Assembly (NCBI GenBank): GCA_035497315.1
Contig: DATJDU010000091.1
Span: 19,037-83,036 of the forward strand
Length of the DNA stretch: 64,000 bases
Direction: 5' to 3'
From: Andeanibacterium sp035497315
GTDB taxonomy: Bacteria > Pseudomonadota > Alphaproteobacteria > Sphingomonadales > Sphingomonadaceae
Below are positions 1 through 8,633 of the stretch, in pieces. The position numbers were made by a program, and so were the translations under genes. Under the pieces are notes generated by a model, which was given only the letters and a program-made list of their open reading frames with translations, did no database searches and had not been told where the DNA came from. Positions within the stretch are counted from its first letter, which is position 1. Each line of letters starts with the position of its first letter.

Positions 1-4
1 ATAG

Positions 5-2668
5 ATGAGCAAATCGGTCTATACATTCGGCGGCGGTGTGGTCAGCGATGACCTCCGCGCGAAGGACAAGACGATCGTGGGCGGCAAGGGCGCGAACCTT
101 GCCGAAATGGCCGATATCGGCCTGCCGGTTCCGCCGGGCTTTACGATCACGACCGAGGAATGCGTGCGCTACCTGGCCGGGGGTTCGGACTTTTCGGCCG
201 AGTTGCGCGCCGAAGTTGACACTGCCTTGGGTCATATCGAACAGAGCGTGGGCAAGAAATTCGGCGATGTCGCCGATCCTCTGCTGGTTTCTGTCCGTTC
301 CGGCGCGCGGGTTTCCATGCCCGGCATGATGGACACTGTGCTGAACCTCGGCCTGAATGACGAGACGGTGAAGGGCCTTGCGGCCGTTTCGGGCGACGAG
401 CGTTTCGCCTGGGATTCCTATCGCCGCTTCATCCAGATGTATTCCGATGTGGTGCTGGGCCTCGACCATGGATTGTTCGAGGAAGCTCTGGAAATCGCCA
501 AGGAAGACAATGGCTATTATGCCGATGTCGAGATGGGGTCTGAAGACTGGAAGGCGCTGGTCCGCGAATATGAGGGCATTGTCGAGCGTGAGCTGGGCAG
601 GCCGTTCCCGCAGGATGTACACGAACAGCTTTGGGGCGCGATTGCCGCCGTGTTCGACAGCTGGGATGCGGACCGGGCGAAGGTCTATCGCCGGCTGAAC
701 GATATTCCGGGCGATTGGGGCACTGCCGTCAATGTGCAGGCCATGGTGTTCGGCAATATGGGCGATACTTCGGCCACCGGCGTTGCCTTCACCCGCGATC
801 CGGCGACTGGCGAGAAGGCCTATTATGGCGAATGGCTGGTTAACGCCCAGGGCGAGGATGTGGTGGCAGGCATCCGCACGCCGCAATATCTTACCCTGAA
901 GGCCCGTAATGCCGCCGGGGCCAAGCCGCTCTCCATGGAAGAGGCCATGCCCGAGGCCTATGGCGAACTGGCCCGCGTGTTCGAACTGCTGGAACAGCAT
1001 TATCGTGACATGCAGGATATCGAATTCACCGTGGAACGCGGCAAGCTGTGGATGCTCCAGACCCGCAGCGGCAAGCGCACCGCCAAGGCCGCGCTCAAGA
1101 TGGCGGTGGACATGGTGGCCGAAGGGCTGATCGACGAGCGGACCGCGATCCTGCGCGTCGATCCCATGGCGCTGGACCAGCTGCTACACCCGATGCTCGA
1201 CCCCGATGCCCCGCGCGATATCCTCGCCACGGGTCTGCCGGCTTCGCCCGGTGCGGCTTCGGGCGCGATCGTGCTGGATGCCGATACGGCCGAACACCGC
1301 GCCGCCCGCGGCGAGGCTGTGGTGCTGGTGCGCGTGGAGACTTCGCCCGAGGATATCCACGGCATGCATGCGGCCAAGGGCGTACTGACCGCACGCGGCG
1401 GCATGACCAGCCACGCCGCAGTGGTGGCGCGCGGCATGGGCCGCCCCTGCGTTTCCGGTGCCTCTTCCGTGCAGATCGACCTCGCAGCGCGCACCCTGAA
1501 GATCGGGGAGCGCCAGCTCAAGGAAGGCGATCACATCACGCTCGACGGCACGACCGGTCAGGTGATCGCAGGCGAAGTGCCCACGATCGAGCCGGAACTG
1601 GTGGGTGATTTCGCCACGCTGATGGCCTGGGCCGACAGCCATCGCCGCATGAAAGTGCGCACCAATGCGGAAACCCCCACGGACTGCCGCATGGCGCGCC
1701 AGTTCGGGGCGGAAGGCATCGGCCTGTGCCGCACCGAGCATATGTTCTTCGACGATGCGCGCATCACCAATGTGCGCCACATGATCATGGCCGACACCGA
1801 AGCCGGGCGCCGCGAGGCATTGGCCAAGCTGCTGCCGGAACAGCGCAAGGACTTCGTCGAGATCTTCGAGGTGATGCTGGGCCTGCCGGTTACGATCCGC
1901 CTGCTCGACCCGCCGCTGCACGAATTCCTGCCTCATGCGGAACACGACTTCGTGGAACTGGCCGATGCCACCGGTATCGGGCTGGACCGGCTGAAGCGCC
2001 GCGCTGAGGAGTTGCAGGAATTCAACCCCATGCTCGGCCATCGTGGCTGCCGTCTGGGGATCACCTTCCCCGAAATCTACGAAATGCAGGCCCGCGCCAT
2101 TTTCGAGGCCGCCTGCGATGTGGTGATCGCGCGCGGCCAGGCCATCGTTCCGGAAGTGATGATCCCGCTGGCAGCTACCAAGCGCGAGCTGGATATTCTC
2201 AAGGACCTGATCGACAAGACGGCGCAGGCCGTGTTCTCCGAAAAGGGCAAGGTGCTGGAATATTCCGTGGGCACCATGATCGAGCTGCCGCGCGCCGCGC
2301 TGATGGCGAACGAGCTGGCCGAAACGGCCGAGTTCTTCAGCTTCGGCACGAACGACCTGACGCAGACCACACTGGGCCTCAGCCGTGACGATGCCGGACG
2401 CTTCCTGCCGACCTATGTCGACAAGGGTATCTTCCCGCGCGATCCCTTCGTCAGCCTGGATATTGATGGTGTGGGTCAGCTGGTGCGCCTTGGCGTCGAA
2501 CGTGGCCGCTCTTCCCGGCCCGACATCAAGCTGGGCATCTGCGGGGAACATGGCGGCGATCCGGCCAGTATTGCCTTCTGCGAGGAAGTCGGCCTCGATT
2601 ACGTCAGTGCCTCGCCCTACCGCGTGCCCATCGCGAGGCTCGCGGCGGCTCAGGCGGCGCTGCGCTGA
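5..2668 (+). CDS. ppdK: Pyruvate, phosphate dikinase
   Basis: Cytoplasmic enzyme interconverting pyruvate, ATP and phosphate with phosphoenolpyruvate, AMP and pyrophosphate, an anaplerotic or gluconeogenic step. The 887-residue length is normal for the bacterial enzyme. The N-terminal ATP-grasp domain opens with GGKGANLAEM (about residue 27) and carries VSVRSGARVSMPGMMDT near residue 100. The swivelling phosphohistidine domain has GGMTSHAAVVAR with the catalytic His at about residue 470. The C-terminal PEP/pyruvate barrel includes GTNDLTQTTLGLSRDD and the GICGEHGGDP active-site segment. The ATG lies five bases into the window, so upstream control is not visible. It ends six bases before a convergent methyltransferase gene. 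Identification is secure. Confidence 0.97.
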   Translation: MSKSVYTFGGGVVSDDLRAKDKTIVGGKGANLAEMADIGLPVPPGFTITTEECVRYLAGGSDFSAELRAEVDTALGHIEQSVGKKFGDVADPLLVSVRSGARVSMPGMMDTVLNLGLNDETVKGLAAVSGDERFAWDSYRRFIQMYSDVVLGLDHGLFEEALEIAKEDNGYYADVEMGSEDWKALVREYEGIVERELGRPFPQDVHEQLWGAIAAVFDSWDADRAKVYRRLNDIPGDWGTAVNVQAMVFGNMGDTSATGVAFTRDPATGEKAYYGEWLVNAQGEDVVAGIRTPQYLTLKARNAAGAKPLSMEEAMPEAYGELARVFELLEQHYRDMQDIEFTVERGKLWMLQTRSGKRTAKAALKMAVDMVAEGLIDERTAILRVDPMALDQLLHPMLDPDAPRDILATGLPASPGAASGAIVLDADTAEHRAARGEAVVLVRVETSPEDIHGMHAAKGVLTARGGMTSHAAVVARGMGRPCVSGASSVQIDLAARTLKIGERQLKEGDHITLDGTTGQVIAGEVPTIEPELVGDFATLMAWADSHRRMKVRTNAETPTDCRMARQFGAEGIGLCRTEHMFFDDARITNVRHMIMADTEAGRREALAKLLPEQRKDFVEIFEVMLGLPVTIRLLDPPLHEFLPHAEHDFVELADATGIGLDRLKRRAEELQEFNPMLGHRGCRLGITFPEIYEMQARAIFEAACDVVIARGQAIVPEVMIPLAATKRELDILKDLIDKTAQAVFSEKGKVLEYSVGTMIELPRAALMANELAETAEFFSFGTNDLTQTTLGLSRDDAGRFLPTYVDKGIFPRDPFVSLDIDGVGQLVRLGVERGRSSRPDIKLGICGEHGGDPASIAFCEEVGLDYVSASPYRVPIARLAAAQAALR

Positions 2669-2674
2669 TTTGGC

Positions 2675-3424
2675 CTAGATCCGCCATCCGCTGAGGGTGA
2701 GGATCTCGAAATGCTCGGTCGCTCGGTCCTCGTCGCCCATGAACACCTCTTCCGCGCGGCGCAGTCCGGCGCGGGTGAGGGGCGGGGCGGGCGAGGCAAG
2801 CGCATTGCCGAGCCCTTGCGCCCTGATGTCCGCCAGCAGGGTGGCGAGCGAGCCGAACCGCGCATCGAGGCCCCGGCTGTCCACCACCGGTCGGGCAAAG
2901 CCGCAGCGCTGCAGCAACTGCCCGCCCGCCCGGACGTCCACCATCGGATGCATCCGCGCTGCGGGCCGATCTCCATCGGCGGCCAGCATCGCGGCTCTCA
3001 GGCGCGGCAGGCTGCCCGCGCCCATGAAGCTGGCGATCATCAGCCCGCCGGGTGCCAGCGCCTCGCGAATATGAATCAGCGCACCGGGCAGGTCGTTCAC
3101 ACTGTCGATCGTGCCGAGGCTGGCGATGTGGCCGAAGCCACGAGTGGGGAAGGGGGCTGCATCATCGAAGCCATCCTCGGGCGAGGCCGAAGTGACCGCG
3201 CAGCCCATAGCCGTGAGATGGCGCGCCAGATCGCCGGTCCAGTCACCGATTACCAAGGCGCTTTCCGGCTCGTGGCGCAGAAAGCCGATGCGTTCCACCA
3301 CATCTTCCACCATGTCCTCAACGAGATAGCGGGGGGCATCGGGGCGCAGTTGCAGCGCGCGCATCCGGCGGCGTAGGGCAAGGCGGCGGCGGGGCGAAAA
3401 GATGGTGGGCGGGGCAGAATTCAT
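2675..3424 (-). CDS. SAM-dependent methyltransferase, BioC/NDUFAF5-like
   Basis: A 249-residue class I methyltransferase. The N-terminal IFSPRRRLALRRRMRA stretch resembles the IFDR...RRRRA start of the NDUFAF5/BioC-like group. The SAM-binding segment is ALVIGDWTGDLARHL, with an aspartate where many members have a glycine-rich loop, followed by a LAPGGLMIASFMG strand. The substrate cannot be read from sequence; NDUFAF5 relatives act on a complex I subunit and BioC on malonyl-ACP. The start chosen is the ATG at the MNSAPP sequence because longer in-frame extensions run into the divergent comF gene and lack family features. Adjacency to comF is common in alphaproteobacteria, from general knowledge. 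Confidence 0.8.
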   Translation of the reverse strand: MNSAPPTIFSPRRRLALRRRMRALQLRPDAPRYLVEDMVEDVVERIGFLRHEPESALVIGDWTGDLARHLTAMGCAVTSASPEDGFDDAAPFPTRGFGHIASLGTIDSVNDLPGALIHIREALAPGGLMIASFMGAGSLPRLRAAMLAADGDRPAARMHPMVDVRAGGQLLQRCGFARPVVDSRGLDARFGSLATLLADIRAQGLGNALASPAPPLTRAGLRRAEEVFMGDEDRATEHFEILTLSGWRI

Positions 3425-3480
3425 CGCTCGTCCCAGTGCCCTGCTTGTCCCCATCACGCAAGCGAGGCACCATCTCGGCC

Positions 3481-4239
3481 GTGACTCTCGTTCGCCAATT
3501 CTCCTCCGCCGTCGCTCCACTAGTCGACTTCGTATTCCCTCCGCGTTGCCCGCTCTGTGGTGAGGGGCTGGCGGCGCAGACGGGCCTATGTGCCAGCTGC
3601 TGGAGCGAACTGGCAATTCCGGGTGAACCTGCCTGCGCCAGTTGCAGCCGTCCGTTCGGTGAGAATAGCGTGGGCCAGGGCGCGATCTGTGCACCCTGTC
3701 TCGCGTCCCCCCCAAGGCATGACGGAATTGCAGCGGGCACCTTGTATAATGACGCATCCCGCCGCCTTGTACTTGCCTTCAAGCACGGCCGGCGGATCGC
3801 GCTGGCACCGATGCTTGCCCGGCTGATCGCTGCGCGCCTGCCTGAGATGGAAGGAGAATGGCTGATCGTTCCCGTACCGCTTCATCGCCTGCGGTTATGG
3901 CAGCGGGGCTTCAATCAGGCGGCCCTGCTTGGTCGGGAACTGGCCAGGGCAACCGGAGGCAGGTTAGTGGTCGACGTGCTCCATCGCCGCAAGCGTACGC
4001 CGAAACTGGGCGGATTGGGGCGAAAGGCGCGGGCAAGGGTGTTGCAAGGCGCGATCGGGGTCGCTCCTGCGCGGCGCTCGCAGATCAGGGGAGCAAAGGT
4101 TCTGCTGGTGGACGATGTCTTGACCAGCGGCGCGACGAGCGAGGCCTGCGTCAGCGCGCTCAAACGAGCCGGTGCAGAGCGGGTGGTGATCGCTTGTTTC
4201 GCGCGTGTGCTGGAGGAGGCGCTGGATGTTGTTTCCTGA
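3481..4239 (+). CDS. comF: ComF family phosphoribosyltransferase-like protein
   Basis: ComF proteins pair an N-terminal double zinc ribbon with a type I phosphoribosyltransferase fold and are linked to DNA uptake and processing of imported DNA. Four zinc-ribbon CxxC-type pairs are visible: CPLC, CASC, CASC and CAPC, within about the first 80 residues. The PRPP loop is VLLVDDVLTSGAT near the C-terminus, preceded by the conserved VPVPLHRLRLWQRGFNQA block. A GTG at 3481 (VTLVRQF) is preferred; an ATG at 3436 would leave only eleven bases to the divergent methyltransferase start. A strong inverted repeat follows the stop codon. Whether the organism is competent is unknown. Confidence 0.9.
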   Translation: MTLVRQFSSAVAPLVDFVFPPRCPLCGEGLAAQTGLCASCWSELAIPGEPACASCSRPFGENSVGQGAICAPCLASPPRHDGIAAGTLYNDASRRLVLAFKHGRRIALAPMLARLIAARLPEMEGEWLIVPVPLHRLRLWQRGFNQAALLGRELARATGGRLVVDVLHRRKRTPKLGGLGRKARARVLQGAIGVAPARRSQIRGAKVLLVDDVLTSGATSEACVSALKRAGAERVVIACFARVLEEALDVVS

Positions 4240-4252
4240 GGTTGAAACGCAA

Positions 4253-4278
4253 GACGCCCGGAGTTTCCTCCGGGCGTC
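4253..4278. terminator. Perfect 11-bp hairpin after comF
   Basis: GACGCCCGGAG at 4253-4263 pairs exactly with CTCCGGGCGTC at 4268-4278 around a TTTC loop. It starts 13 bases after the comF stop codon. No clear T-tract follows on the plus strand; on the minus strand a short TTGCGTTTC follows. It could serve as a bidirectional terminator. Confidence 0.6.
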
Positions 4279-4291
4279 CACGTGACGATAT

Positions 4292-4458
4292 TCAAGGGCC
4301 AGTTTCCCGTGCCAGATTCGGCACCAGGGCAAAGGCCCAATCCCTCATTTTGCCGACAGGCCCTTCGTCCAAGGCCTTGTCGAAACCCCCTATTCCTTGG
4401 CGCCTGCTCCGACGCCGCCGGTCTGGCGGGCGGCTTCATTGAACCGCAGGGCGTTCAT
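4292..4458 (-). other. Candidate decayed or frameshifted small gene (minus strand)
   Basis: The 349-base gap between comF and hisI has no full gene. On the minus strand two short frames abut. One runs from an ATG at 4458 for 22 codons (MNALRFNEAARQTGG...) to a TAG at 4390. The other is in a different frame, covers 4372 to 4292 and ends ...KMRDWAFALVPNLARE.. then TGA. The second stops 13 bases before the hairpin at 4253-4278, in the right place for a terminator. The two would join with a one-base shift near the run of five G at 4385-4389 (minus-strand sense). I do not recognise the family, and chance open frames are common at this GC content. Confidence 0.2.
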
Positions 4459-4588
4459 CCCACCGAAAGCTTCAGATCAAAAGCGGCAAGGCACCAACGC
4501 ATGGATTTTGGCACCGATCTGTGGTTATCGTGCAACAAGATGGCGCCTCGCAGTTGCATCGCGCGCAAGATAAGAAGGGAACCAAGTC

Positions 4589-4972
4589 ATTTCCGCGAAT
4601 GAACCAAGTGCAGCAGAACGTGAGAGCGGTGCTGCCTTTCTGCCCAAGTTCGATTTTGCCGGACTGCTGACCGCTGTCGTCACTGACGCGGCGACCCGTG
4701 AGGTGCTGATGGTCGCGTTCATGGATAAGGAAGCATTGGACAAGACTCGGGAGACTGGCCTGGCCCATTTCCATTCGCGCAGCCGCGGACGGTTGTGGAT
4801 GAAGGGCGAGACCAGTGGCCATACGCTGAAGGTGGAGGAAATCCTGGTCGATTGCGATCAGGACGCGTTGGTCATTCGTGCCACGCCGGCAGGCCCCGCC
4901 TGCCACACCGGCGCAGTGACGTGCTTCTATCGCAAGCTTGACGGAAAACATCTCGTTCGCTGTAGCGATTGA
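4589..4972 (+). CDS. hisI: Phosphoribosyl-AMP cyclohydrolase
   Basis: Catalyses hydrolysis of phosphoribosyl-AMP, the third step of histidine synthesis, in the cytoplasm. The family core is intact: PKFDFAGLLTAVVTD, EVLMVAFMDKEAL, HFHSRSRGRLWMKGETSG and the metal-binding VDCDQDALV and GPACHTG segments. The first canonical start in frame is a GTG at 4703, which would delete the conserved N-terminal strand. The frame is open only back to a stop at 4571 and contains no ATG, GTG or TTG before 4703. The best candidate is ATT at 4589, eight bases after AAGGGA (4575-4580). A sequencing indel near an out-of-frame ATG at 4599 is the alternative. The product would be 127 residues and is stand-alone (no hisE domain). 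Confidence 0.88.
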   Translation: MSANEPSAAERESGAAFLPKFDFAGLLTAVVTDAATREVLMVAFMDKEALDKTRETGLAHFHSRSRGRLWMKGETSGHTLKVEEILVDCDQDALVIRATPAGPACHTGAVTCFYRKLDGKHLVRCSD

Positions 4973-5004
4973 CGCTTACGTAAAGGGAATATAGCAAGGG
5001 CGCC

Positions 5005-5484
5005 ATGCCGACCGCAGCCGCCCGTAAGCCCGGATTTGATGTTACCGCCAGGGAACATTCCGGCGCGCATCTTGACCGCCCCGATGCCGAGCAGCGGGAG
5101 CACTTCTCCATCAGCGATCTCACGCGCGAATTTGGTGTCACTGCCCGCGCGCTGAGGTTCTATGAGGATGAAGGGCTGATCGCTCCTTCCCGTGCAGGCC
5201 TGTCGCGAATCTATTCGAAACGCGACAGGGCACGGCTTGCCTGGATCATGCGCGCCAAAAATGTGGGTTTCAGTCTGGTCGAAATCCGTGAAATGATCGA
5301 TCTTTACGATCTGAACGATGGCCGTGTGGAACAGCGTCGGGTGACGATGCAGCGCTGCCGCGAAAAGATCGCCAAACTGAAGAAACAGAAGGCGGATATC
5401 GAAAGCTCCATCAAGGAACTTACCGATTTCGTCACTCATATCGAAACGCTTGAACTGGATCGGAAGGCCGCCTCGGCTAACTGA
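5005..5484 (+). CDS. MerR family transcriptional regulator
   Basis: A 159-residue DNA-binding regulator. The winged-helix MerR domain is at about residues 32-100 (FSISDLTREFGVTARALRFYEDEGLI then SRIYSKRDRARLAWI), followed by GFSLVEIREMIDLYD. The C-terminal part is a lysine- and glutamate-rich helix (REKIAKLKKQKADIESSIKEL) typical of the antiparallel dimerisation coiled coil. No cysteine metal-binding cluster is present, so a metal sensor is unlikely. It sits 32 bases upstream of an acyl-CoA dehydrogenase on the same strand. The arrangement resembles MerR regulators of acyl-CoA or branched-chain catabolism such as LiuR. Control of the neighbour is inference. Confidence 0.9.
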   Translation: MPTAAARKPGFDVTAREHSGAHLDRPDAEQREHFSISDLTREFGVTARALRFYEDEGLIAPSRAGLSRIYSKRDRARLAWIMRAKNVGFSLVEIREMIDLYDLNDGRVEQRRVTMQRCREKIAKLKKQKADIESSIKELTDFVTHIETLELDRKAASAN

Positions 5485-5516
5485 GCGGTTCGCAAGATTT
5501 ACGTGAGGAGAGATTA

Positions 5517-7322
5517 ATGCCGATCTACAGGGCGCCAACGCGTGATACGCGCTTCGTTATCAACGAACTGCTCAACCTGGAAAGCTATGGGAATCTGCCG
5601 GGTTTCGAGGATGCGACGCCCGATATGGTCGACGCAATCGTGGATGGCGTGGGTAAATTTGCATCGGAAGTGATCCAGCCACTTAATCAGGTAGGAGACC
5701 ATGAAGGCTGCACTCGCCATGACGACGGTTCCGTCACCACGCCGACCGGCTTCAAGGACGCCTATCGTCAATATTGTGAAGCGGGTTGGGGCACTCTGTC
5801 TCTGCCGGTGGAGTATGGCGGTCAGGGGCTGCCGCATGTACTTGGCTTTGTGCTTGAGGAATACATGGCGACCGCCAATCATGCTTTTGCCATGTATCCG
5901 GGGCTGACTAACGGCGCAGTTTCGGCGCTTCTCGCCACGGGCTCCGAAGAAATCAAACAGAAGTACGTTCACAAGATGGTGTCGGGCGAGTGGCTCGGCA
6001 CGATGAACCTCACCGAGCCGCATGCCGGTACGGATCTGGGGCTGATCAAGACCAAGGCTGAGCCGCAGGCCGATGGCAGCTTTGTGATCACTGGCACCAA
6101 GATCTTTATTTCGGCGGGCGAGAACGACCTGACCGATAATATCATTCACCTCGTGCTGGCGAAATTGCCCGGCGCACCCGATGGCTCGAAGGGTATCTCG
6201 CTTTTCGTCGTTCCCAAGTTCCTGGTGAATGAGGATGGCTCGCTGGGCGAGCGAAATGCCGTCTCCTGTGGCTCGATCGAGCATAAGATGGGCATTCATG
6301 GCAATGCCACCTGCGTAATGAATTATGATGGCGCAACGGGCTGGATCGTCGGCGAAGAGAACAAGGGGCTCGCCGCCATGTTCATCATGATGAATGCTGC
6401 TCGCCTCGGAGTGGGCGTTCAGGGCCTCGCACAGGCCGAAGTGGCTTATCAGAATGCCGTCCAATATGCGCAGGATCGCCGCCAGGGCCGTGCGATCGCT
6501 GGCCGTGCCGATCCTTCTGCAAGTGCTGACCCGATCATTGTTCACCCCGACGTGCGCCGCATGCTGATGGACGCCAAGGCCTATAACGAGGCTATGCGTG
6601 CATTGATCATGTGGGGCGCTCTTCAGGTGGATCTGAGCCACAGAGCCCTTGACGACGCAGAGCGTCAAGCGGCCGACGATATGATCAGCCTGCTAACCCC
6701 GGTAATCAAGGGCTATGGCACCGATAAGGGCTTCGAAGTCGCGGTGAACATGCAGCAGGTCTTTGGTGGCCATGGTTACATCAAAGAATGGGGGATGGAG
6801 CAATTCGTTCGCGATTCGCGGATCGCCATGATTTATGAAGGCACCAATGGCGTGCAGGCGATGGATCTGTGTGGCCGAAAGCTGGCCGCCAATGGTGGCC
6901 GAGCGATCCAGGCATTCTTCAAACTGGTGGACGATGAAGTGCTCGCTGGGAAGGCCGACCCCAGGCTCGAACCGATCGCATCGCGCCTCGAAAAGGCCGT
7001 GGGTGAGCAGAAAGCCGCAACCATGTGGTTTATGCAGAATGCGATGGCCAATCCAAATCACCTTGGCGCGGGCGCTCATCATTACATGCATATCATGGGC
7101 GTTGTGGCCCTTGGGCTGATGTGGCTGCGCATGGCGAAGGTTTCTGCTTCAAAGCTGGATGCCGGTTCTGACGACAAGGCTTTCTATGAAGCGAAGCTCG
7201 TCACCGCACGTTACTATGCGGAACGCTTCACGCCCGACGCTGGCGCACTGCGGCGCAAGATCGAAGCTGGTGCGGATGCGATGATGACATTGAGCCCTGA
7301 GCAGTTCGAGACGGCTGCCTGA
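5517..7322 (+). CDS. Acyl-CoA dehydrogenase, large AcdB-like type
   Basis: FAD enzyme catalysing alpha,beta-dehydrogenation of an acyl-CoA, passing electrons to ETF. At 601 residues it belongs to the longer subgroup with an extra N-terminal segment (MPIYRAPTRDTRFVINELL) and an extra C-terminal helical domain. The middle has MNLTEPHAGTDLG and GTKIFISAGEND. The catalytic glutamate is at about residue 441 in MIYEGTNGVQ, preceded by FGGHGYIKEWGMEQFVRD. A Shine-Dalgarno GAGGAGA lies just before the ATG. The MerR gene directly upstream is the likely local regulator, and a terminator-like hairpin follows. Chain-length preference cannot be read from sequence. Confidence 0.95.
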   Translation: MPIYRAPTRDTRFVINELLNLESYGNLPGFEDATPDMVDAIVDGVGKFASEVIQPLNQVGDHEGCTRHDDGSVTTPTGFKDAYRQYCEAGWGTLSLPVEYGGQGLPHVLGFVLEEYMATANHAFAMYPGLTNGAVSALLATGSEEIKQKYVHKMVSGEWLGTMNLTEPHAGTDLGLIKTKAEPQADGSFVITGTKIFISAGENDLTDNIIHLVLAKLPGAPDGSKGISLFVVPKFLVNEDGSLGERNAVSCGSIEHKMGIHGNATCVMNYDGATGWIVGEENKGLAAMFIMMNAARLGVGVQGLAQAEVAYQNAVQYAQDRRQGRAIAGRADPSASADPIIVHPDVRRMLMDAKAYNEAMRALIMWGALQVDLSHRALDDAERQAADDMISLLTPVIKGYGTDKGFEVAVNMQQVFGGHGYIKEWGMEQFVRDSRIAMIYEGTNGVQAMDLCGRKLAANGGRAIQAFFKLVDDEVLAGKADPRLEPIASRLEKAVGEQKAATMWFMQNAMANPNHLGAGAHHYMHIMGVVALGLMWLRMAKVSASKLDAGSDDKAFYEAKLVTARYYAERFTPDAGALRRKIEAGADAMMTLSPEQFETAA

Positions 7323-7336
7323 ACGCTGTGATTCGT

Positions 7337-7364
7337 CCCCCTGGCTCGGGATAGGGCCGGGGGG
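7337..7364 (+). terminator. Terminator-like hairpin after the acyl-CoA dehydrogenase
   Basis: CCCCCTGGC (7337-7345) pairs with GCCGGGGGG (7356-7364) through one T-G wobble, with a ten-base loop, and is followed by ATTTCC. It begins 14 bases past the stop codon. The remaining 150 bases to the next gene show no other feature I can support. Confidence 0.5.
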
Positions 7365-7515
7365 ATTTCCATGAAATGTATGGTGGCCGCGCCGAGTTGC
7401 GCTGCTTTTTCACCTTGCCCGGCACGGAGTTCCAACCGTCGCAAGAGGGTGGTGTGCGGCTGCCATACGGAGGATGTTTGGGAACGACAGGGGGTTGGCC
7501 GAAGAGGAGCAACCA

Positions 7516-7857
7516 ATGTCAGTTCAAACCAAACATAGCCTGAACGGTGCCGCCCTGGCCCTCATCTTTACTCTTGGTGCGCCGGTCTGGCCGGTCGTTG
7601 CGCAAGACGATAGCGGCAGTTCCGCAACATCCGCGCCCTCTATCGATACCGATGGTGACGGGAAGGCGGATAGCTGGGATCTCAATGGCGACGGCAAGCC
7701 CGATGCGTGGGACAGCGACGGCAACAACCTGGCCGACAAATGGGATACCGATGCCAACGGAACACCGGATGCGTGGGACACGGATGGTGATGGCGCACCC
7801 GACACGCAGGACAAGGACGGCGATGGTGCGCCGGACCTGCCCAAGAGTCAGCCCTGA
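7516..7857 (+). CDS. Small secreted protein with thrombospondin type 3-like calcium repeats
   Basis: A 113-residue protein. An ATG at 7516 follows GAGGAG by six bases and begins a signal peptide (hydrophobic ALALIFTLGAPVWPVV, likely cut after AQ). The rest is nearly all acidic repeat: DTDGDGKADSWD, LNGDGKPDAWD, SDGNNLADKWD, TDANGTPDAWD, TDGDGAPDTQD, KDGDGAPD. The DxDGDGxxD spacing is the calcium-chelating pattern of thrombospondin type 3 repeats. The recurring tryptophan-aspartate ending each unit is a local peculiarity. Location would be periplasmic or extracellular. It lies alone between two hairpins. No enzymatic domain is visible; the role is unknown. Confidence 0.75.
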   Translation: MSVQTKHSLNGAALALIFTLGAPVWPVVAQDDSGSSATSAPSIDTDGDGKADSWDLNGDGKPDAWDSDGNNLADKWDTDANGTPDAWDTDGDGAPDTQDKDGDGAPDLPKSQP

Positions 7858-7877
7858 CGGTCGCCTGCCAGGGATGG

Positions 7878-7913
7878 GAGCCGGTGGGCGGGTTCAACAC
7901 GGGCCGCCGGCTC
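7878..7913. terminator. Bidirectional hairpin between convergent genes
   Basis: GAGCCGGTGG (7878-7887) pairs with CCGCCGGCTC (7904-7913) with one G-T wobble. It occupies the short gap between the stop of the calcium-repeat protein and the convergent dienelactone hydrolase-like gene, so it could terminate both. Confidence 0.5.
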
Positions 7914-7925
7914 TCACTTGAGAAG

Positions 7926-8633
7926 CTACGCCCCGAAAATCTCGTCGAAAAGCGAATGCATCGCCGCCCAACTCTGTCGGTCGGCGCTCGCGTCATAGGC
8001 GACGGCTGGATTGCCTTGAACGGGATAGGGATTGGTGAAGCCGTGCCTCACACCCGCGTAGGAGTGGAAATGCCAGTTAGCCCCGGCTGCATCCATTTCT
8101 TCCCAGAACTGCATGACTTGGCTGCGTGGAACCATAGGATCGGCGTCGCCATGGCACACGAGAATCCTTGCCCGGACAGTTCCCGGTTCAGCGACAAGTT
8201 CTGTGCCGAGAAGTCCATGGAAGCTCACCACGGCGGCAAGCGGCGCACCGTCTCGCGCCAGTTCGAGCACCGCGCCGCCGCCCATGCAGAAACCAATTGC
8301 GGCGACGGGCAGGCCGCGCGCCTCGTCCAGCGAAACGATCGCCTTGATCGCTGCGCGCAGGCGTTGGCGATATAGGCTAACATCTTCTCTGATCCCGGCA
8401 GCGAAAACCCTCGATTCATCGAAGGTTGACGGTGTCTTGCCATAGAAGTCCGCAATCAGCGCAAGATAGCCAGCCTTGGCCAGTGCAACAGCCTTGTCCT
8501 CCACCGCACGGGTGGAGTTCATGATCGTCGGATAGACGACGATAGCCGCGTGCGGGGCGCTTGCCGGGCGGGCAAGCAACCCCGTCAGTGCAATACCGTC
8601 GTCGGAATAGGCCAGCTTTTCGAGCATGGTCAC
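7926..8633 (-). CDS. Dienelactone hydrolase family protein
   Basis: A 235-residue alpha/beta hydrolase. The nucleophile motif is GFCMGGG with cysteine in place of serine, as in dienelactone hydrolases. The acid is in HGDADPMVP and the histidine in YAGVRHGFTNP, giving a complete Cys-Asp-His triad. No signal peptide is seen, so it is cytoplasmic. Its start overlaps the stop of cysK by four bases (ATGA), making it the third gene of an MFS-cysK-hydrolase operon. Classical substrates are dienelactones from chlorocatechol degradation, but many family members are general esterases and no ring-cleavage genes are nearby, so the substrate is open. Confidence 0.88.
   Translation of the reverse strand: MTMLEKLAYSDDGIALTGLLARPASAPHAAIVVYPTIMNSTRAVEDKAVALAKAGYLALIADFYGKTPSTFDESRVFAAGIREDVSLYRQRLRAAIKAIVSLDEARGLPVAAIGFCMGGGAVLELARDGAPLAAVVSFHGLLGTELVAEPGTVRARILVCHGDADPMVPRSQVMQFWEEMDAAGANWHFHSYAGVRHGFTNPYPVQGNPAVAYDASADRQSWAAMHSLFDEIFGA

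Noticed and set aside
1184..2551. A 455-codon minus-strand frame inside ppdK
   Set aside because: Histidine- and glutamine-rich composition and complete overlap with ppdK show a shadow frame.
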